64,000 nt of DNA. Source: Spirosoma sp. KUDC1026. Lineage in GTDB: Bacteria > Bacteroidota > Bacteroidia > Cytophagales > Spirosomataceae. The DNA lies in NCBI RefSeq assembly GCF_013375035.1, contig NZ_CP056032.1, forward strand, positions 5,144,001 to 5,208,000, read 5' to 3'. Of the stretch, positions 17,738 through 26,831 are shown piece after piece. The notes beneath the pieces were generated by a model. It did no database searches, was not told the origin of the DNA, and worked only from the letters and a program-made list of their open reading frames with translations. The position numbers and the translations under genes are program-made. Positions within the stretch are counted from its first letter, which is position 1. Every line of letters begins with the position of its first letter.

Positions 17738-18469
17738 ATGAAGCAAATACGAATTTATGTACTGCTGGGGCTGAGCCTGTTGCTGTTGGCGGGTATGTTC
17801 ACCAAAACCCGCGCACAGGGCCAGGAGCGGCAGATAACGTTTACGGGGTTTATCACGGGAGGTAAGTCAAACGAAGCCCTGCCCGGTGCTTATATCTACA
17901 TTCCCAAAGCTGGACGTGGCGTCTTATCGGCGCCCAACGGGTATTTTGCGCTGCCCGTTTTTCCCGGCGACAGTGTCATTTTCAGCTATGTGGGATTCCG
18001 GACACAGTATCACATCATTCCCCGCCGAATAAGCGATCAGACATACTCGGCCGTCGTAGCCTTGCAGGAGGACGTGAAAACACTGGCCGAGGTAAAAGTT
18101 TATCCTTATGCCACCGAAGAACTATTTAAGGAAGCCTTCGTTAATTTGACTCTGCCCGACGAAAAAGAGCGGCAGAACCTGGCTAAAAACATGGACCCGG
18201 CCGCCATAATGCGGCAGGCCGCTACGATGCCGATGGGCGCCTTGGCTAATCACCAGAACTTTGTCAACAATCAATTCTTTGGGCGCGAATCCATCATTGG
18301 ACGTAGCCAGGTCCCTACGTTTGCCTTCACGAACCCGTTTGCGTGGGCCAATTTCATTCGATCCGTTAAGCGAGGTGATCTGAAAAACAAGGAATGGCGA
18401 AGTGAACTCAACAAGGCCCCCCGCGAGAACGTATCCCGAAAAGATATTTTGCTACAGGATAGCAACTGA
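17738..18469 (+). CDS. CarboxypepD_reg-like exported protein
   Basis: A 243-residue protein with a signal peptide (MKQIRIYVLLGLSLLLLAG...) and one carboxypeptidase-regulatory-like beta-sandwich: FTGFITGGKSNEALPGAYIY, GRGVLSAPNGYFALPVFPGD and VIFSYVGFRTQYHIIP (about residues 30-110). This domain is the one found at the N-terminus of TonB-dependent receptors, but no receptor barrel follows; instead there is a helical region with ANAF-like and Asn/Phe-rich segments. The frame opens at 17696; ATG 17738 begins the signal peptide. Function unknown, probably periplasmic or outer-membrane associated. Confidence 0.75.
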   Translation: MKQIRIYVLLGLSLLLLAGMFTKTRAQGQERQITFTGFITGGKSNEALPGAYIYIPKAGRGVLSAPNGYFALPVFPGDSVIFSYVGFRTQYHIIPRRISDQTYSAVVALQEDVKTLAEVKVYPYATEELFKEAFVNLTLPDEKERQNLAKNMDPAAIMRQAATMPMGALANHQNFVNNQFFGRESIIGRSQVPTFAFTNPFAWANFIRSVKRGDLKNKEWRSELNKAPRENVSRKDILLQDSN

Positions 18470-18483
18470 TAGCGTAGTTTTAT

Positions 18484-18530
18484 AAAAACACAAAGAGGTC
18501 GCTCGTTTCAGGCGACCTCTTTGTGTTTTT
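18484..18530. terminator. Bidirectional terminator before lpxH
   Basis: Perfect 19-bp stem (18484-18502 with 18512-18530), 9-base loop, with A and T runs on its flanks. It lies 15 bases after the CarboxypepD_reg gene and its right end overlaps the lpxH stop codon. Confidence 0.9.
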
Positions 18531-19314
18531 ATATGGACGCAGACGACCAGGTTTTGAGGGCAAGCTTATTTCCGTCAAAAACGCCGTACGTTTTGGCATG
18601 TACCCATTCGCCCAGGTTAATGTACCGGCTTGTGGAAGAAACGGCCAGATCAAGCGGTAAATGCCGGTGCCCGAATACATAGTAGTCATGGTGTTGAACG
18701 GCCTCAACTTCGTGACAGTACAGCATGAGCCACTCGCGGTCTTCGCCCAGAAATTCCTCTCCTTTTTCTTCGTTGCTGATCCGGCTCCGGCGCGACCAGG
18801 CCTGGGCTAGTCCAATGCCCCAATCCGGGTGAACGTAGCGGAACAGTCGACGAGCCAGACCACTTTCAAATACGCGTTTTAAGCGTTTGTAGGTGTAATC
18901 GCCAGGTCCAAGACCATCGCCGTGCCCAACCAGAAACTGCTTATTTCCGATTTTATACGCTCTGGGTTCGCGATAGACCGGAATGCCCATTTCCTTGGTG
19001 AAATAATCACTCATCCACATATCGTGATTGCCCGTAAACAGCTCGATACGTATACCGGCGTCGGTCAGTTCGGCCAGCTTGCCCTGCAACCGGATAAACC
19101 CCTTGGGAATGCTGCGTTTGTACTCAAACCAGAAATCGAATACGTCGCCCACCAGAAAAATGACCCCGGCATCGGCACTGACCTGATTCAGCCAGGCAAC
19201 AACTGCCTGTTCACGAATACGGCTTTGTTCGGGCGATGGGGCACCCAGGTGAAAATCGGATGCGAAATACGCTTTCTGGCCGGAAGCCAGCGGAATGGTG
19301 TCAATTGTGGACAT
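18529..19314 (-). CDS. lpxH: UDP-2,3-diacylglucosamine diphosphatase (LpxH-like)
   Basis: Calcineurin-like metallophosphoesterase that yields lipid X in lipid A synthesis. In 261 residues the metal-binding blocks appear in order: DFHLG (20-24), GDVFDFWFEYK (from about 57), FTGNHDMWM (about 94-102), VGHGDGLGPGDYTYKRLKR and VFGHRHLP (about 214-221). The Phe-Glu-Tyr insertion and GDGLGPGD segment are typical of the LpxH branch in Bacteroidota. It is divergent from the lipoprotein gene at 19496. Confidence 0.9.
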   Translation of the reverse strand: MSTIDTIPLASGQKAYFASDFHLGAPSPEQSRIREQAVVAWLNQVSADAGVIFLVGDVFDFWFEYKRSIPKGFIRLQGKLAELTDAGIRIELFTGNHDMWMSDYFTKEMGIPVYREPRAYKIGNKQFLVGHGDGLGPGDYTYKRLKRVFESGLARRLFRYVHPDWGIGLAQAWSRRSRISNEEKGEEFLGEDREWLMLYCHEVEAVQHHDYYVFGHRHLPLDLAVSSTSRYINLGEWVHAKTYGVFDGNKLALKTWSSASI

Positions 19315-19450
19315 GCAGCAAAATAATCAGCCACAAACTTACGGAGCGATCGGGATGCTAGCACGCCCGCTGGCTAGCGATCTTTTGAATTTAAGGTCTG
19401 GTAGCCCAGTCGGTCAAAATATAACGCGTCTAAACATCCAACCGGCGAAG

Positions 19451-19477
19451 TTTGTATCTAATGAAATACTAATTTTG
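19451..19477 (+). promoter_or_regulatory. Candidate promoter of the 19496 lipoprotein
   Basis: TTTG at 19451-19454 precedes a full TAATTTTG at 19470-19477, which matches TAnnTTTG. The 15-base spacing is shorter than usual. The start codon lies 18 bases further. Confidence 0.4.
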
Positions 19478-19495
19478 GGTTTTCGACGATACATC

Positions 19496-20239
19496 ATGAA
19501 AATTAAAACTCTATTACTGGTTTTACCCGCTCTTTGTCTGGCCTGTGGAACGAGCAGCAATACTGATGACGCCAACGACGCAGCCGGTACAGGAAGCCCC
19601 GAACTGGCGAGACGCGTAGTCGGTGTTCAAATCCTGAGTACAGAAGGCTATTACCAGGAGCCTTGCCACATGCTGGGTGAAGAATACATCCGGGGCGCCT
19701 TTGGTGTAGCAGAGGATGTTGCGATCACCGAAGGGCACGAAGAAGAAGGTTGTTCGTTCGAGTGGGCTGGTAACAAAGTAGATTTATCCTTTGTGGGCCA
19801 GCGTCCGTTTGAATCGATTTTCCGCGCTGAATACGAGTTCGACGTTCGTTATCAGAACAAACCTAAGGCGGCAGAGGCTCCTATTGAGAAGCCGGAACCC
19901 GTAGCGATGGAAAACCCAGAGCAAACAGCTACAGCCAGTGCTGATGCAAAAACGGATGCATCGGCAGACGGAGCAACCGAATCTGACTCGGTATCGCTGC
20001 CAACGCCAATGGCCGAACCAGCCGTTAATACAGGTCGGTTTGCTGCAGTTACGGGCCTGGGCGACAAAGCGGTGTGGGATGCTAACACGGGTACGATGCA
20101 CGTGCTGTACATCAACCACATTTTCAGCGTACGCGTAGAATCGAAAGATTCAGCGGCTACCCGGAAAGATCGCGCCGAATCCATTTCGGAAGCGATGCTG
20201 GAAAAAATCTCTGAAGGGGAATACAAGAAATTCCTGTAA
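19496..20239 (+). CDS. Hypothetical lipoprotein with Ala/Glu/Asp-rich linker
   Basis: A 247-residue predicted lipoprotein with lipobox CLAC (Cys17). The mature N-terminus is acidic and Asn/Asp rich, then a folded block with conserved-looking Cys residues (EPCHMLGEEY and EEGCSFEW), an acidic low-complexity linker rich in Ala, Thr, Ser and Asp (about 125-175), and a C-terminal block with LGDKAVWDANTGTMHVLYINHIF. The VWD...L.V...N pattern suggests a ligand-binding or protease-inhibitor-like sandwich, but I cannot name a family. The frame opens at 19295; the ATG at 19496 starts the signal peptide. Confidence 0.7.
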   Translation: MKIKTLLLVLPALCLACGTSSNTDDANDAAGTGSPELARRVVGVQILSTEGYYQEPCHMLGEEYIRGAFGVAEDVAITEGHEEEGCSFEWAGNKVDLSFVGQRPFESIFRAEYEFDVRYQNKPKAAEAPIEKPEPVAMENPEQTATASADAKTDASADGATESDSVSLPTPMAEPAVNTGRFAAVTGLGDKAVWDANTGTMHVLYINHIFSVRVESKDSAATRKDRAESISEAMLEKISEGEYKKFL

Positions 20240-20262
20240 GAAACAAAGTTGCTTATATGGCG

Positions 20263-20295
20263 AAGGGGATGCGGTTTTCGCATCCCCTTTTTTTG
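20263..20295 (+). terminator. Terminator of the 19496 lipoprotein
   Basis: Perfect 11-bp stem (20263-20273 with 20279-20289), 5-base loop, followed by a run of T. Confidence 0.9.
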
Positions 20296-20362
20296 CGCTC
20301 TGTATTAACTGCAACACAGCAGTTGCCCGGCGAATTATCCGGTTAGAAAGGGTACATAAAAA

Positions 20363-20389
20363 AGGCCTGCACAGAAACTGCGCAGGCCT
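20363..20389 (-). terminator. Terminator of sppA
   Basis: Stem of at least 8 bp (20363-20370 with 20382-20389) followed on the minus strand by six T. It lies 117 bases behind the sppA stop codon. Confidence 0.75.
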
Positions 20390-20505
20390 GATAGACTACA
20401 AACCAACTTTTGCCAGGCAGAAACCCTTTGGTAAGGAAAGCAGGAATTAACCCATTACTAATCAGGCAAATTCATACTTTTTCCTTAAATCGGTCCTGCC
20501 AATGA

Positions 20506-22275
20506 TTACCGAATTTTTATCTCGAACGGTAGACGAGCCTGGATTCCTTCCAGGGTTTTGAGCTTTTTCAGATAGGTTACGTACGGAGCCAGCTCGCCAA
20601 GCTGCGCCTGAATTTTGGTTTCTTCACCGCCCGTCAGCGACGTAATGATTTGCTCGATAAACGGTTTTTTACGCGGCTGGTATTTCAGGCGATAATCACC
20701 CTCCTTCAGTTTAGCCGACCGGGCTGCCAGTTTAACGGCATCGTCCAGCCCACCCAGTTGATCGACCAGGCCAATGGCTTTACCCTGCGATCCCGTCCAG
20801 ACCCGGCCTCCGGCAATGGCACGGATACTATCAACGGGAATTTTGCGTCCGGCTGCAGCCTTGCTCGTAAATTCCGCGTAGATCTGCTCGGTCCGCCGTT
20901 GCAGCGACTGTTTCTGGAACGGGGTCATTTCGTGCGTTGTCGACGGAAAATCAGCGTTTTCGTTCGTTTTCACCCGATCAAAGCTGACGCCTAATTTGTC
21001 TTTGAAGAAGTTTTCGGTGTTGAACAAAAGAGAAAAGACACCGATAGACCCCGTGATGGTATTGGGTTGCGCTACGATTTTGTCGCAGCCCATCAGCATG
21101 TAATAGCCCCCCGACGCAGCGTAATCAGACATCGAACCAATTACTGGTTTCGCTTTGCGGGCCAGTTCTACTTCGCGGTACATTACATCCGACGCCAGCG
21201 CACTGCCCCCACCCGAGTTTACGCGCAGCACAATGGCTTTTACATTATTGTCCAGACGAGCCTTTTTCAGTTCCTCTACAATCGTTTCTGAGCCGATGTT
21301 GTTCTCGCCCCCTTTGCCCGATACAATATCACCGGAAGCAACAATCACGGCAATCCGATTTTTACTGCTGTTGTCCGTTTCGCTCGTATCCTCAGCATCC
21401 TGATAATCTTTCAGCGATACGTAGTTAATCTTCTTTTTGGCATCAACGTCCAGTTGTTTATGCAGCAGGGCGTCCAGTTCGTCCTCGTACGCTACGTTCG
21501 TAACCAGTTTTGTACGCAGGGCGTCCTTCGGCTGCTCAATTGTCAGATTGTCGGCGTAGCGTTTCAGCGAGTCAACCCGCAGGTTACGGCTCTGCGCGAT
21601 CCGAACGAGCATGTGATCGTTGATAGAATTCAGAAACGATGTCACCTGCCGTTTGTTGGGTTCGCTCATGTTTTCGCGGATGAACGGCTCAACAGCGCTT
21701 TTGAATTCACCTACGCGGAAAATCTCCGGTTTCAGGCCCAGTTTATCCAATGTTCCCTTGAAGAACGTTAACTCGGCATCCAGCCCGTTCCATTCCATAT
21801 CCCCCGCCGGATTGAGATACACCTTATCGGCAACCGACGCCAGGTAGTAGCCTTTTTCGTCCATTGTTTCGGCGTAGGAATAGATGAACTTCTTCGACTG
21901 TTTGAAGTCGATCAGGGCGTTACGAATCTCTTCAACCGAGGCCCATCCCGCCTGGGGATGTTCACTTTTCAGGTAAATACCCTGAATGTTGTCGTCGGTT
22001 TTGGCTTTCAGCAGGGCCTTTTTCAGTTCAACCAGACCAACTGCATTACTTGGACCGCTAAAGGCGCCAATCTCAGCGAACGGATTTTCGCTGCTGCGCT
22101 CTTCGATCGGATCATCAAGATCAAGTTTCAGTACCGAGTTGCTTTTGACCTGCGTTGAGCGGTTTGACGTCGATGACACCGCGGCACTAAACCCAATCAA
22201 CAGGAAAAACCAGATGACCGAAAACAACACTAAGCCAACGATAGTGGCCAGAACATATTTAAAAAACTGTCGCAT
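20506..22275 (-). CDS. sppA: Signal peptide peptidase SppA, long type
   Basis: Membrane-bound serine protease (family S49) that degrades cleaved signal peptides. The 589 residues match the long 67-kDa type with two tandem S49 halves. One N-terminal membrane helix (VLATIVGLVLFSVIWFFLLIG) is followed by the first half with YSYAETMDEKGYYLASVADKVY (the region that carries the catalytic Lys in this type) and the second half with VLRVNSGGGSALASDVMYRE, where the Ser after GGG is the nucleophile, then DYAASGGYYMLMGCDKI and TGSIGVF. It is monocistronic. Confidence 0.94.
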   Translation of the reverse strand: MRQFFKYVLATIVGLVLFSVIWFFLLIGFSAAVSSTSNRSTQVKSNSVLKLDLDDPIEERSSENPFAEIGAFSGPSNAVGLVELKKALLKAKTDDNIQGIYLKSEHPQAGWASVEEIRNALIDFKQSKKFIYSYAETMDEKGYYLASVADKVYLNPAGDMEWNGLDAELTFFKGTLDKLGLKPEIFRVGEFKSAVEPFIRENMSEPNKRQVTSFLNSINDHMLVRIAQSRNLRVDSLKRYADNLTIEQPKDALRTKLVTNVAYEDELDALLHKQLDVDAKKKINYVSLKDYQDAEDTSETDNSSKNRIAVIVASGDIVSGKGGENNIGSETIVEELKKARLDNNVKAIVLRVNSGGGSALASDVMYREVELARKAKPVIGSMSDYAASGGYYMLMGCDKIVAQPNTITGSIGVFSLLFNTENFFKDKLGVSFDRVKTNENADFPSTTHEMTPFQKQSLQRRTEQIYAEFTSKAAAGRKIPVDSIRAIAGGRVWTGSQGKAIGLVDQLGGLDDAVKLAARSAKLKEGDYRLKYQPRKKPFIEQIITSLTGGEETKIQAQLGELAPYVTYLKKLKTLEGIQARLPFEIKIR

Positions 22276-22391
22276 GAGTCACAGGACTTGGGTGTATCAA
22301 TACACGATAAACAAATTTACACCGAAACCGGGGCGACCGGGTTCGATAAATGTTAAATGCGCCAATGACCGGATAAGTGGTCGTATAACAA

Positions 22392-22416
22392 AACGACCCG
22401 GCTCAGCCGGGTCGTT
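22392..22416 (-). terminator. Terminator of ppa
   Basis: Perfect 12-bp stem (22392-22403 with 22405-22416) with a tight turn, followed on the minus strand by a T-rich stretch. It lies 24 bases behind the ppa stop codon. Confidence 0.8.
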
Positions 22417-22439
22417 CCTATTAATTGTCAGCACGTCGA

Positions 22440-23087
22440 CTAGCGAGGCATTGCGTCATAATCATTCATCGATGCCTGGATAACTTCGCAGGCTTCTTCG
22501 CGGCCATAAATAGCAGCCAGTTCCATGACGGCAGGCTCATCGGGCAGCGTTTTGTAGGTCAGGAAGTAGTGACGCAGGCGTTTTACGATGCCTTCGGGCA
22601 GGTCAGCCAGTTCACGGAATTGACCGTACATGGCATCACCTTTCAGCACGGCAATGATCTTGTCGTCGGCCTCACCTTTATCGATCAGGCGGAAACCACC
22701 AATGGGGATAGCCTGTAGCAGGATGTCACCGTGGGTAATCTCGCGCTCGGTCAGCACACAGATATCCAGCGGATCGCCATCACCTTCCGGAATTTCCCGC
22801 CCAGCCCGTTCCGACGCCAGTTTCGCAATTTCATCCCCACAGAACGTACGGGGAATAAAGCCGTATAGGGCAGGAATGATGTTGGAGTACTGCTGTGGCC
22901 GGTCGATTTTCAGATATCCGGTCTCTTTATCAATTTCGTACTTTACCGTGTCGGTCGGTACGATTTCAATGAACGCAGTAATGATATCGGGCGCATGTTC
23001 ACCCGGCGAAATGCCATGCCAGGGGTGTGCTTTAGAAGGAGTCTTTGCCATTTGGTCAGATTGAGTTGGCTCGGAAAAAGCTTGCAT
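22440..23087 (-). CDS. ppa: Inorganic pyrophosphatase
   Basis: Hydrolyses pyrophosphate to phosphate, driving biosynthesis. It is a family I soluble enzyme: PTDTVKYEIDKETGYLKIDRP, YGFIPRTFCGD, and EGDGDPLDICVLTEREIT, in which the Asp cluster binds Mg. Length is 215 residues from the ATG at 23087 or 203 from an in-frame ATG at 23051; the latter is nearer to the family start, and the choice is open. It stands alone between terminators. Confidence 0.93.
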   Translation of the reverse strand: MQAFSEPTQSDQMAKTPSKAHPWHGISPGEHAPDIITAFIEIVPTDTVKYEIDKETGYLKIDRPQQYSNIIPALYGFIPRTFCGDEIAKLASERAGREIPEGDGDPLDICVLTEREITHGDILLQAIPIGGFRLIDKGEADDKIIAVLKGDAMYGQFRELADLPEGIVKRLRHYFLTYKTLPDEPAVMELAAIYGREEACEVIQASMNDYDAMPR

Positions 23088-23140
23088 ACAAGTAAAAGAA
23101 AAACCTGGAATAATCCAGTCGATGACAGATAAAATAATGA

Positions 23141-23191
23141 TTCCGTTTTTTCTGCTGCTCTGTCATCAGAAACGCAGCAGAAAAAACGGAA
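23141..23191 (-). terminator. Long hairpin behind the GT2 gene
   Basis: Perfect 18-bp stem (23141-23158 with 23174-23191) with a 15-base loop, 47 bases behind the stop of the glycosyltransferase gene and just upstream of ppa. Minus-strand sequence after it is T-rich. Confidence 0.7.
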
Positions 23192-23237
23192 CGGTTGTAA
23201 ATATACACGTTGAAAACTACAGTCTGTATTTTTTCGC

Positions 23238-24230
23238 TTAAACGGACACGGGGCCCGAAAATCCGATTCGTTCGGCTATCTGGTGCTCGCCCGAATGGTG
23301 CATACTCTGCCGGACAAGCATCTCGCCAATGAAGCCCGCCAGAAAGAGCTGGACCCCCAGAATGATCGCTACCAAGCCAAAGAAAAACAGGGGGTTATCG
23401 GTCGCATTTCTAAACTTGACACCCTGCGAAATATTGATCAGTTTCTCAACAATCAACCAGATGGCCAGCACCGAGCCAATGAAAAACGACAACGTACCGA
23501 GCGTACCGAAGAAGTGCATGGGCCGCTTACTGAACCGATGCACGAAGCCGATGACCAATACGTCCAGGAAGCCATTTACAAAACGCTCCAGCCCGAACTT
23601 GGTTGTACCATATTTGCGCGCCCGGTGCTGCACCACCTTCTCACCAATCCTACTAAAACCGTTCCAGTTTGCCACAATAGGCAGGTTCCGGTGCATGTCG
23701 CCGTAGAGCGAGGGCGCGATGGTTTTCACTACTTTCTGCCGGTATGCTTTCAGGCCGCAGTTGAAATCGTGCAGTTGTACGCCCGAAATCCAGCGCGACA
23801 CGGCGTTGAACAATTTAGTCGGCAGGGTCTTTGTAATCGGATCGTAACGTTTCTGCTTCCAGCCCGACACCAGATCGTATTTGTCTTCGGTAATCATCCG
23901 GTAGAGTTCGGGAATCTCATCGGGACTGTCCTGTAAGTCGGCGTCCATCGTAATGATTACTTGACCCCGACAGGCCTGAAATCCGGTTTGCAGCGCCGTC
24001 GTCTTGCCATAGTTGCGGGTGAAGCGAATTCCGCGTACGTGCGAATTACGTACCGACAGACGTTCAATAACGTTCCAGGAATCATCGGTACTGCCGTCGT
24101 CCACGAACAGGATTTCGTAGGTGTAGTTCTGTTCCGTCACCACCCGCACAATCCAGTCATGCAGTTCGGGCAGCGACTCGTCTTCGTTGTAGAGGGGGAT
24201 CAGAACGGTTAATTGAATCGATTCAGTCAT
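23238..24230 (-). CDS. Family 2 glycosyltransferase, DPM1/ArnC-like
   Basis: A 330-residue polyprenyl-phosphate sugar transferase. The GT-A domain shows IPLYNEDESLPEL (11-23), LFVDDGSTDDSW (41-52), the metal-binding MDADLQDSPDE (95-105) and HDFNCGLKAYR. Two C-terminal membrane helices (about 243-265 and 280-300) anchor it. Such enzymes load a sugar on undecaprenyl phosphate for envelope modification. The gene is monocistronic, so the sugar and acceptor pathway cannot be inferred. Confidence 0.9.
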   Translation of the reverse strand: MTESIQLTVLIPLYNEDESLPELHDWIVRVVTEQNYTYEILFVDDGSTDDSWNVIERLSVRNSHVRGIRFTRNYGKTTALQTGFQACRGQVIITMDADLQDSPDEIPELYRMITEDKYDLVSGWKQKRYDPITKTLPTKLFNAVSRWISGVQLHDFNCGLKAYRQKVVKTIAPSLYGDMHRNLPIVANWNGFSRIGEKVVQHRARKYGTTKFGLERFVNGFLDVLVIGFVHRFSKRPMHFFGTLGTLSFFIGSVLAIWLIVEKLINISQGVKFRNATDNPLFFFGLVAIILGVQLFLAGFIGEMLVRQSMHHSGEHQIAERIGFSGPVSV

Positions 24231-24299
24231 GAAAAGTGATACCGTTTCCTCAGGTTACTCAATCTCTGGTAAGTAACGGCGGGGCAGGCACAAAGGTAT

Positions 24300-25004
24300 T
24301 CAGAATATCAGGTAAAACGCACGAAGCAGACTTTGGAAGGCAGCTGTGTATGTTCGCCCATCCGGTTCGTAAATAACCAGTGTTTCATCCCGACAAGGCG
24401 CCTGCCCATAGGCAAAACCCGTCAGCACTCGAAAAACCGGTTTCTGGGCATTATGCTGCAACGCCAGCCTACGAACCGGTAACAACGCATACGGGGCAGC
24501 TAGTTCGGCCAATTTGGTTGCTTCGTAAGGCGGCAGCAAGACCCACCATTCCCCGCCGGGTTTCAGCAGTCGATTCACGGCTTCCAGCAGTTCAGAAAAC
24601 GGTAAATCGTCGGTATGCAGGGCCCGGTTCACGGCGGCATCGGGTGAACGCAGATGATTGGTATAAAACGGCGGATTCGTCAGGATGTGATCGTAGCGCT
24701 GTGCTGATTCAAAATCTTGAATGCGGGTGTTGTATACCGTCACCCGATCAGCGAACGGACTAGCCGCTACGTTTTCCGTGGCTTGTCCGGCTGCGGCCGG
24801 GTCGACCTCGACGGCATCAATCAACGCTGTTACGTTTCGTTGCGCGGCCATCAGCGCCAGCAGGCCCGTTCCGGTACCGATGTCAAGAATTCGGGCGTTT
24901 GGTACGTCGTCAATGGCAGCCCAGGCACCCAGCACGCAGGCATCTGTACAAACTTTCATGGCCGTACGCTCCTGCCGAATAGTGAATTGTTTGAACCGGA
25001 ACAT
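24300..25004 (-). CDS. trmN6: tRNA1(Val) (adenine37-N6)-methyltransferase (TrmN6/YfiC type)
   Basis: SAM-dependent methyltransferase of 234 residues. The SAM motif ARILDIGTGTGLLALMAAQ (about 38-56) and the catalytic ILTNPPFY (N-P-P-F, typical of N6-adenine methylation) are clear. The start MFRFKQFTIRQERTAMKV matches the TrmN6 family N-terminus. Its ATG overlaps the stop codon of rnhA by one base, so the two are translated together. Confidence 0.88.
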   Translation of the reverse strand: MFRFKQFTIRQERTAMKVCTDACVLGAWAAIDDVPNARILDIGTGTGLLALMAAQRNVTALIDAVEVDPAAAGQATENVAASPFADRVTVYNTRIQDFESAQRYDHILTNPPFYTNHLRSPDAAVNRALHTDDLPFSELLEAVNRLLKPGGEWWVLLPPYEATKLAELAAPYALLPVRRLALQHNAQKPVFRVLTGFAYGQAPCRDETLVIYEPDGRTYTAAFQSLLRAFYLIF

Positions 25005-25642
25005 TATTTCCTACCAAAATCCGCTGGGTTTTCGCCCCAGACGGTTGTTTCCCATTTCAGAATCGGGTTGGCATAGCGATGCGATTTCAGCCAGGTTTCG
25101 GCCCGCTCGAGCAGGTCGAACAGCTCGGCATTACGTCCTGTTTCTTCGAGTTTCGTGTTGGCCCGCTTGTTTTTTACCCAGCTGATCGCCGTGCGCGAAT
25201 CGGAATAAATGGGAATATTGCTGCTCTTCTGATGCAAAAGGGCCAGTGCGTGAACGATCGCCAGAAACTCCCCAATGTTATTCGTTCCATCGGCGTAAGG
25301 CCCTTTCAGAAAGAGTTTCTGCCGGGTAGCCAGGTATATGCCCTGGTATTCCATATCGCCGGTCGCCGTGTTCCAGGCGGCATCGACAACCAGGCTGTCT
25401 TCGATGGGCTGGCCAACCAACTCCGAAATTTTCCCTTGTTTACCAGCGGGTTTCGGTCCCTGACCGATGTGCATATGGGGCTTTTCCTTGAATGCTTTGA
25501 CGGCAGCGGGCTTGCTGTCGAACGCTTTGAACAATGCCCCGTCGAAACCCGCCGTTTGCCGCTGACAGTCGGCCCAGGAATCGTAAACGCCTGTTTCCCG
25601 ACCTTTCCAGACAACATAAAACTTGGGTTTCTTCGCAGCCAT
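25004..25642 (-). CDS. rnhA: Ribonuclease HI with viroplasmin-like N-domain
   Basis: Degrades RNA in RNA-DNA hybrids. With ATG at 25642 it has 212 residues. The N-terminus (KFYVVWKGRETGVYDSWADC, about 6-25) is the caulimovirus viroplasmin-like hybrid-binding domain also found in eukaryotic RNase H1. The catalytic domain has the carboxylates in VVDAAWN, NNIGEFLAI and IYSDSRTAISWV. The frame extends to 25738 but the ATG at 25642 starts the domain. It is the first gene of the rnhA-trmN6 pair. Confidence 0.9.
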   Translation of the reverse strand: MAAKKPKFYVVWKGRETGVYDSWADCQRQTAGFDGALFKAFDSKPAAVKAFKEKPHMHIGQGPKPAGKQGKISELVGQPIEDSLVVDAAWNTATGDMEYQGIYLATRQKLFLKGPYADGTNNIGEFLAIVHALALLHQKSSNIPIYSDSRTAISWVKNKRANTKLEETGRNAELFDLLERAETWLKSHRYANPILKWETTVWGENPADFGRK

Positions 25643-25736
25643 TTCTTCCGTTTTTCCGCAAAAGTAACGACTATTTGCCGGATCGGATGCTTTCCCTTTG
25701 GCTTCGGTCGGGCTGGGACCTTGCCGCTCCTTACGC

Positions 25737-25772
25737 ACTGAGCGGGCTAACTTGTGAGTTAGCCCGCTCAGT
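25737..25772 (-). terminator. Hairpin behind the metallo-hydrolase gene
   Basis: Perfect 16-bp GC-rich stem (25737-25752 with 25757-25772), 4-base loop, between the stop codon at 25794 and the start region of rnhA. No long T run. Confidence 0.65.
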
Positions 25773-25793
25773 AATTTCGTTTATTACGTTGTT

Positions 25794-26780
25794 TTATCGC
25801 TTGTTCGGCCAGAAGAAAAAGGCCACCAGGCTAAGAACCATACCAACACCAATAGCCCTCGCTACGTTGTAAGACGTTGGCGTAGGCATGTCTACGATAC
25901 CTGTTTCGTCAGTTATGGCGGGTTGCTTTACGTAACGTCCCTCCGACGGAATCGATAAGTTCTTGAAGTCGTGCGCCAACCTGTTCAAGCCTAATTCGAG
26001 GTCAAGCCCCCGTACAGACACGCCATGCCCCGTACCAGCGGCTTTGGGATTTAAGTTATTCAGCAACTCAACCGACTTCTGAGCCGCTTCCCAATCGCAG
26101 GTAAAGTAAGCCGGCGGTCCATGAAACTCTTCGCTCTGCGTGGCAACGGCCGTAATTGCGTTCTGGTTTGTCGTTACAAAGGCGTCACCGGCAATGAGCG
26201 TACGGTCCCGATCGCGGAACAGCGAAATATGGCCCGGCGCATGCCCCGGCGTATGAATCACCCGCCAGTCGGGTAGTTCCGGAATTTGTCCGTTGCTGGC
26301 AATCACTTTAATCTTATCCCCAAAATCCATTGGACCAATTGGGAATACCCAGGACATGTAGGCCATGCCGCCCCCACCAATACCAGGATCAGGTGGCGGA
26401 TAACTTGACTTACCCTGTAAGTAAGGCAGCTCAAGCGGATGTGCGTAGACCGGTACATCCCAAGTTTCCAGGAGCGTTTTCAGGCTACCAACGTGGTCGG
26501 CGTGGCCGTGCGTCAACACAATAGCTTTGGGCCGGGTACCAGCCCCAAACAGTTCTTCCGCTTTTTTCCGGATTGAGTCAGCGTAGCCAAAGAAACCAGC
26601 ATCAACTAATACCCAGGGATTTCCCGGACCCGGTTCGCCGATAAAGAATACGTTAACAAACAACGTTTTCAGGCCGGCTACGTCAGCCGTGACATCGTAC
26701 GGTGACGACAGACCTGTTCCTACTGGTGTATCGAGTTCAAGTTGACTTTCCATGCGCGTTGAGATTAGTTTGCCATTCAA
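25794..26780 (-). CDS. Metallo-beta-lactamase-fold hydrolase with C-terminal membrane helix
   Basis: A 328-residue MBL-fold protein. The metal site HGHADH (91-96) is preceded by WVLVDAGFFG; later HTPGHAPGHISLF and LIAGDAFVTT supply further ligands. The C-terminus (VARAIGVGMVLSLVAFFFWPN) is a single membrane helix with a two-residue basic tail, so the enzyme is probably tail-anchored. Substrate unknown; relatives include glyoxalase II-like and lactonase-like hydrolases. An in-frame ATG at 26753 is an alternative start. Confidence 0.85.
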   Translation of the reverse strand: MNGKLISTRMESQLELDTPVGTGLSSPYDVTADVAGLKTLFVNVFFIGEPGPGNPWVLVDAGFFGYADSIRKKAEELFGAGTRPKAIVLTHGHADHVGSLKTLLETWDVPVYAHPLELPYLQGKSSYPPPDPGIGGGGMAYMSWVFPIGPMDFGDKIKVIASNGQIPELPDWRVIHTPGHAPGHISLFRDRDRTLIAGDAFVTTNQNAITAVATQSEEFHGPPAYFTCDWEAAQKSVELLNNLNPKAAGTGHGVSVRGLDLELGLNRLAHDFKNLSIPSEGRYVKQPAITDETGIVDMPTPTSYNVARAIGVGMVLSLVAFFFWPNKR

Positions 26781-26831
26781 CCTACCAAAACAATAGATTG
26801 TTCAGCATCCCTTTCAAAGGCTCAGCGCGCA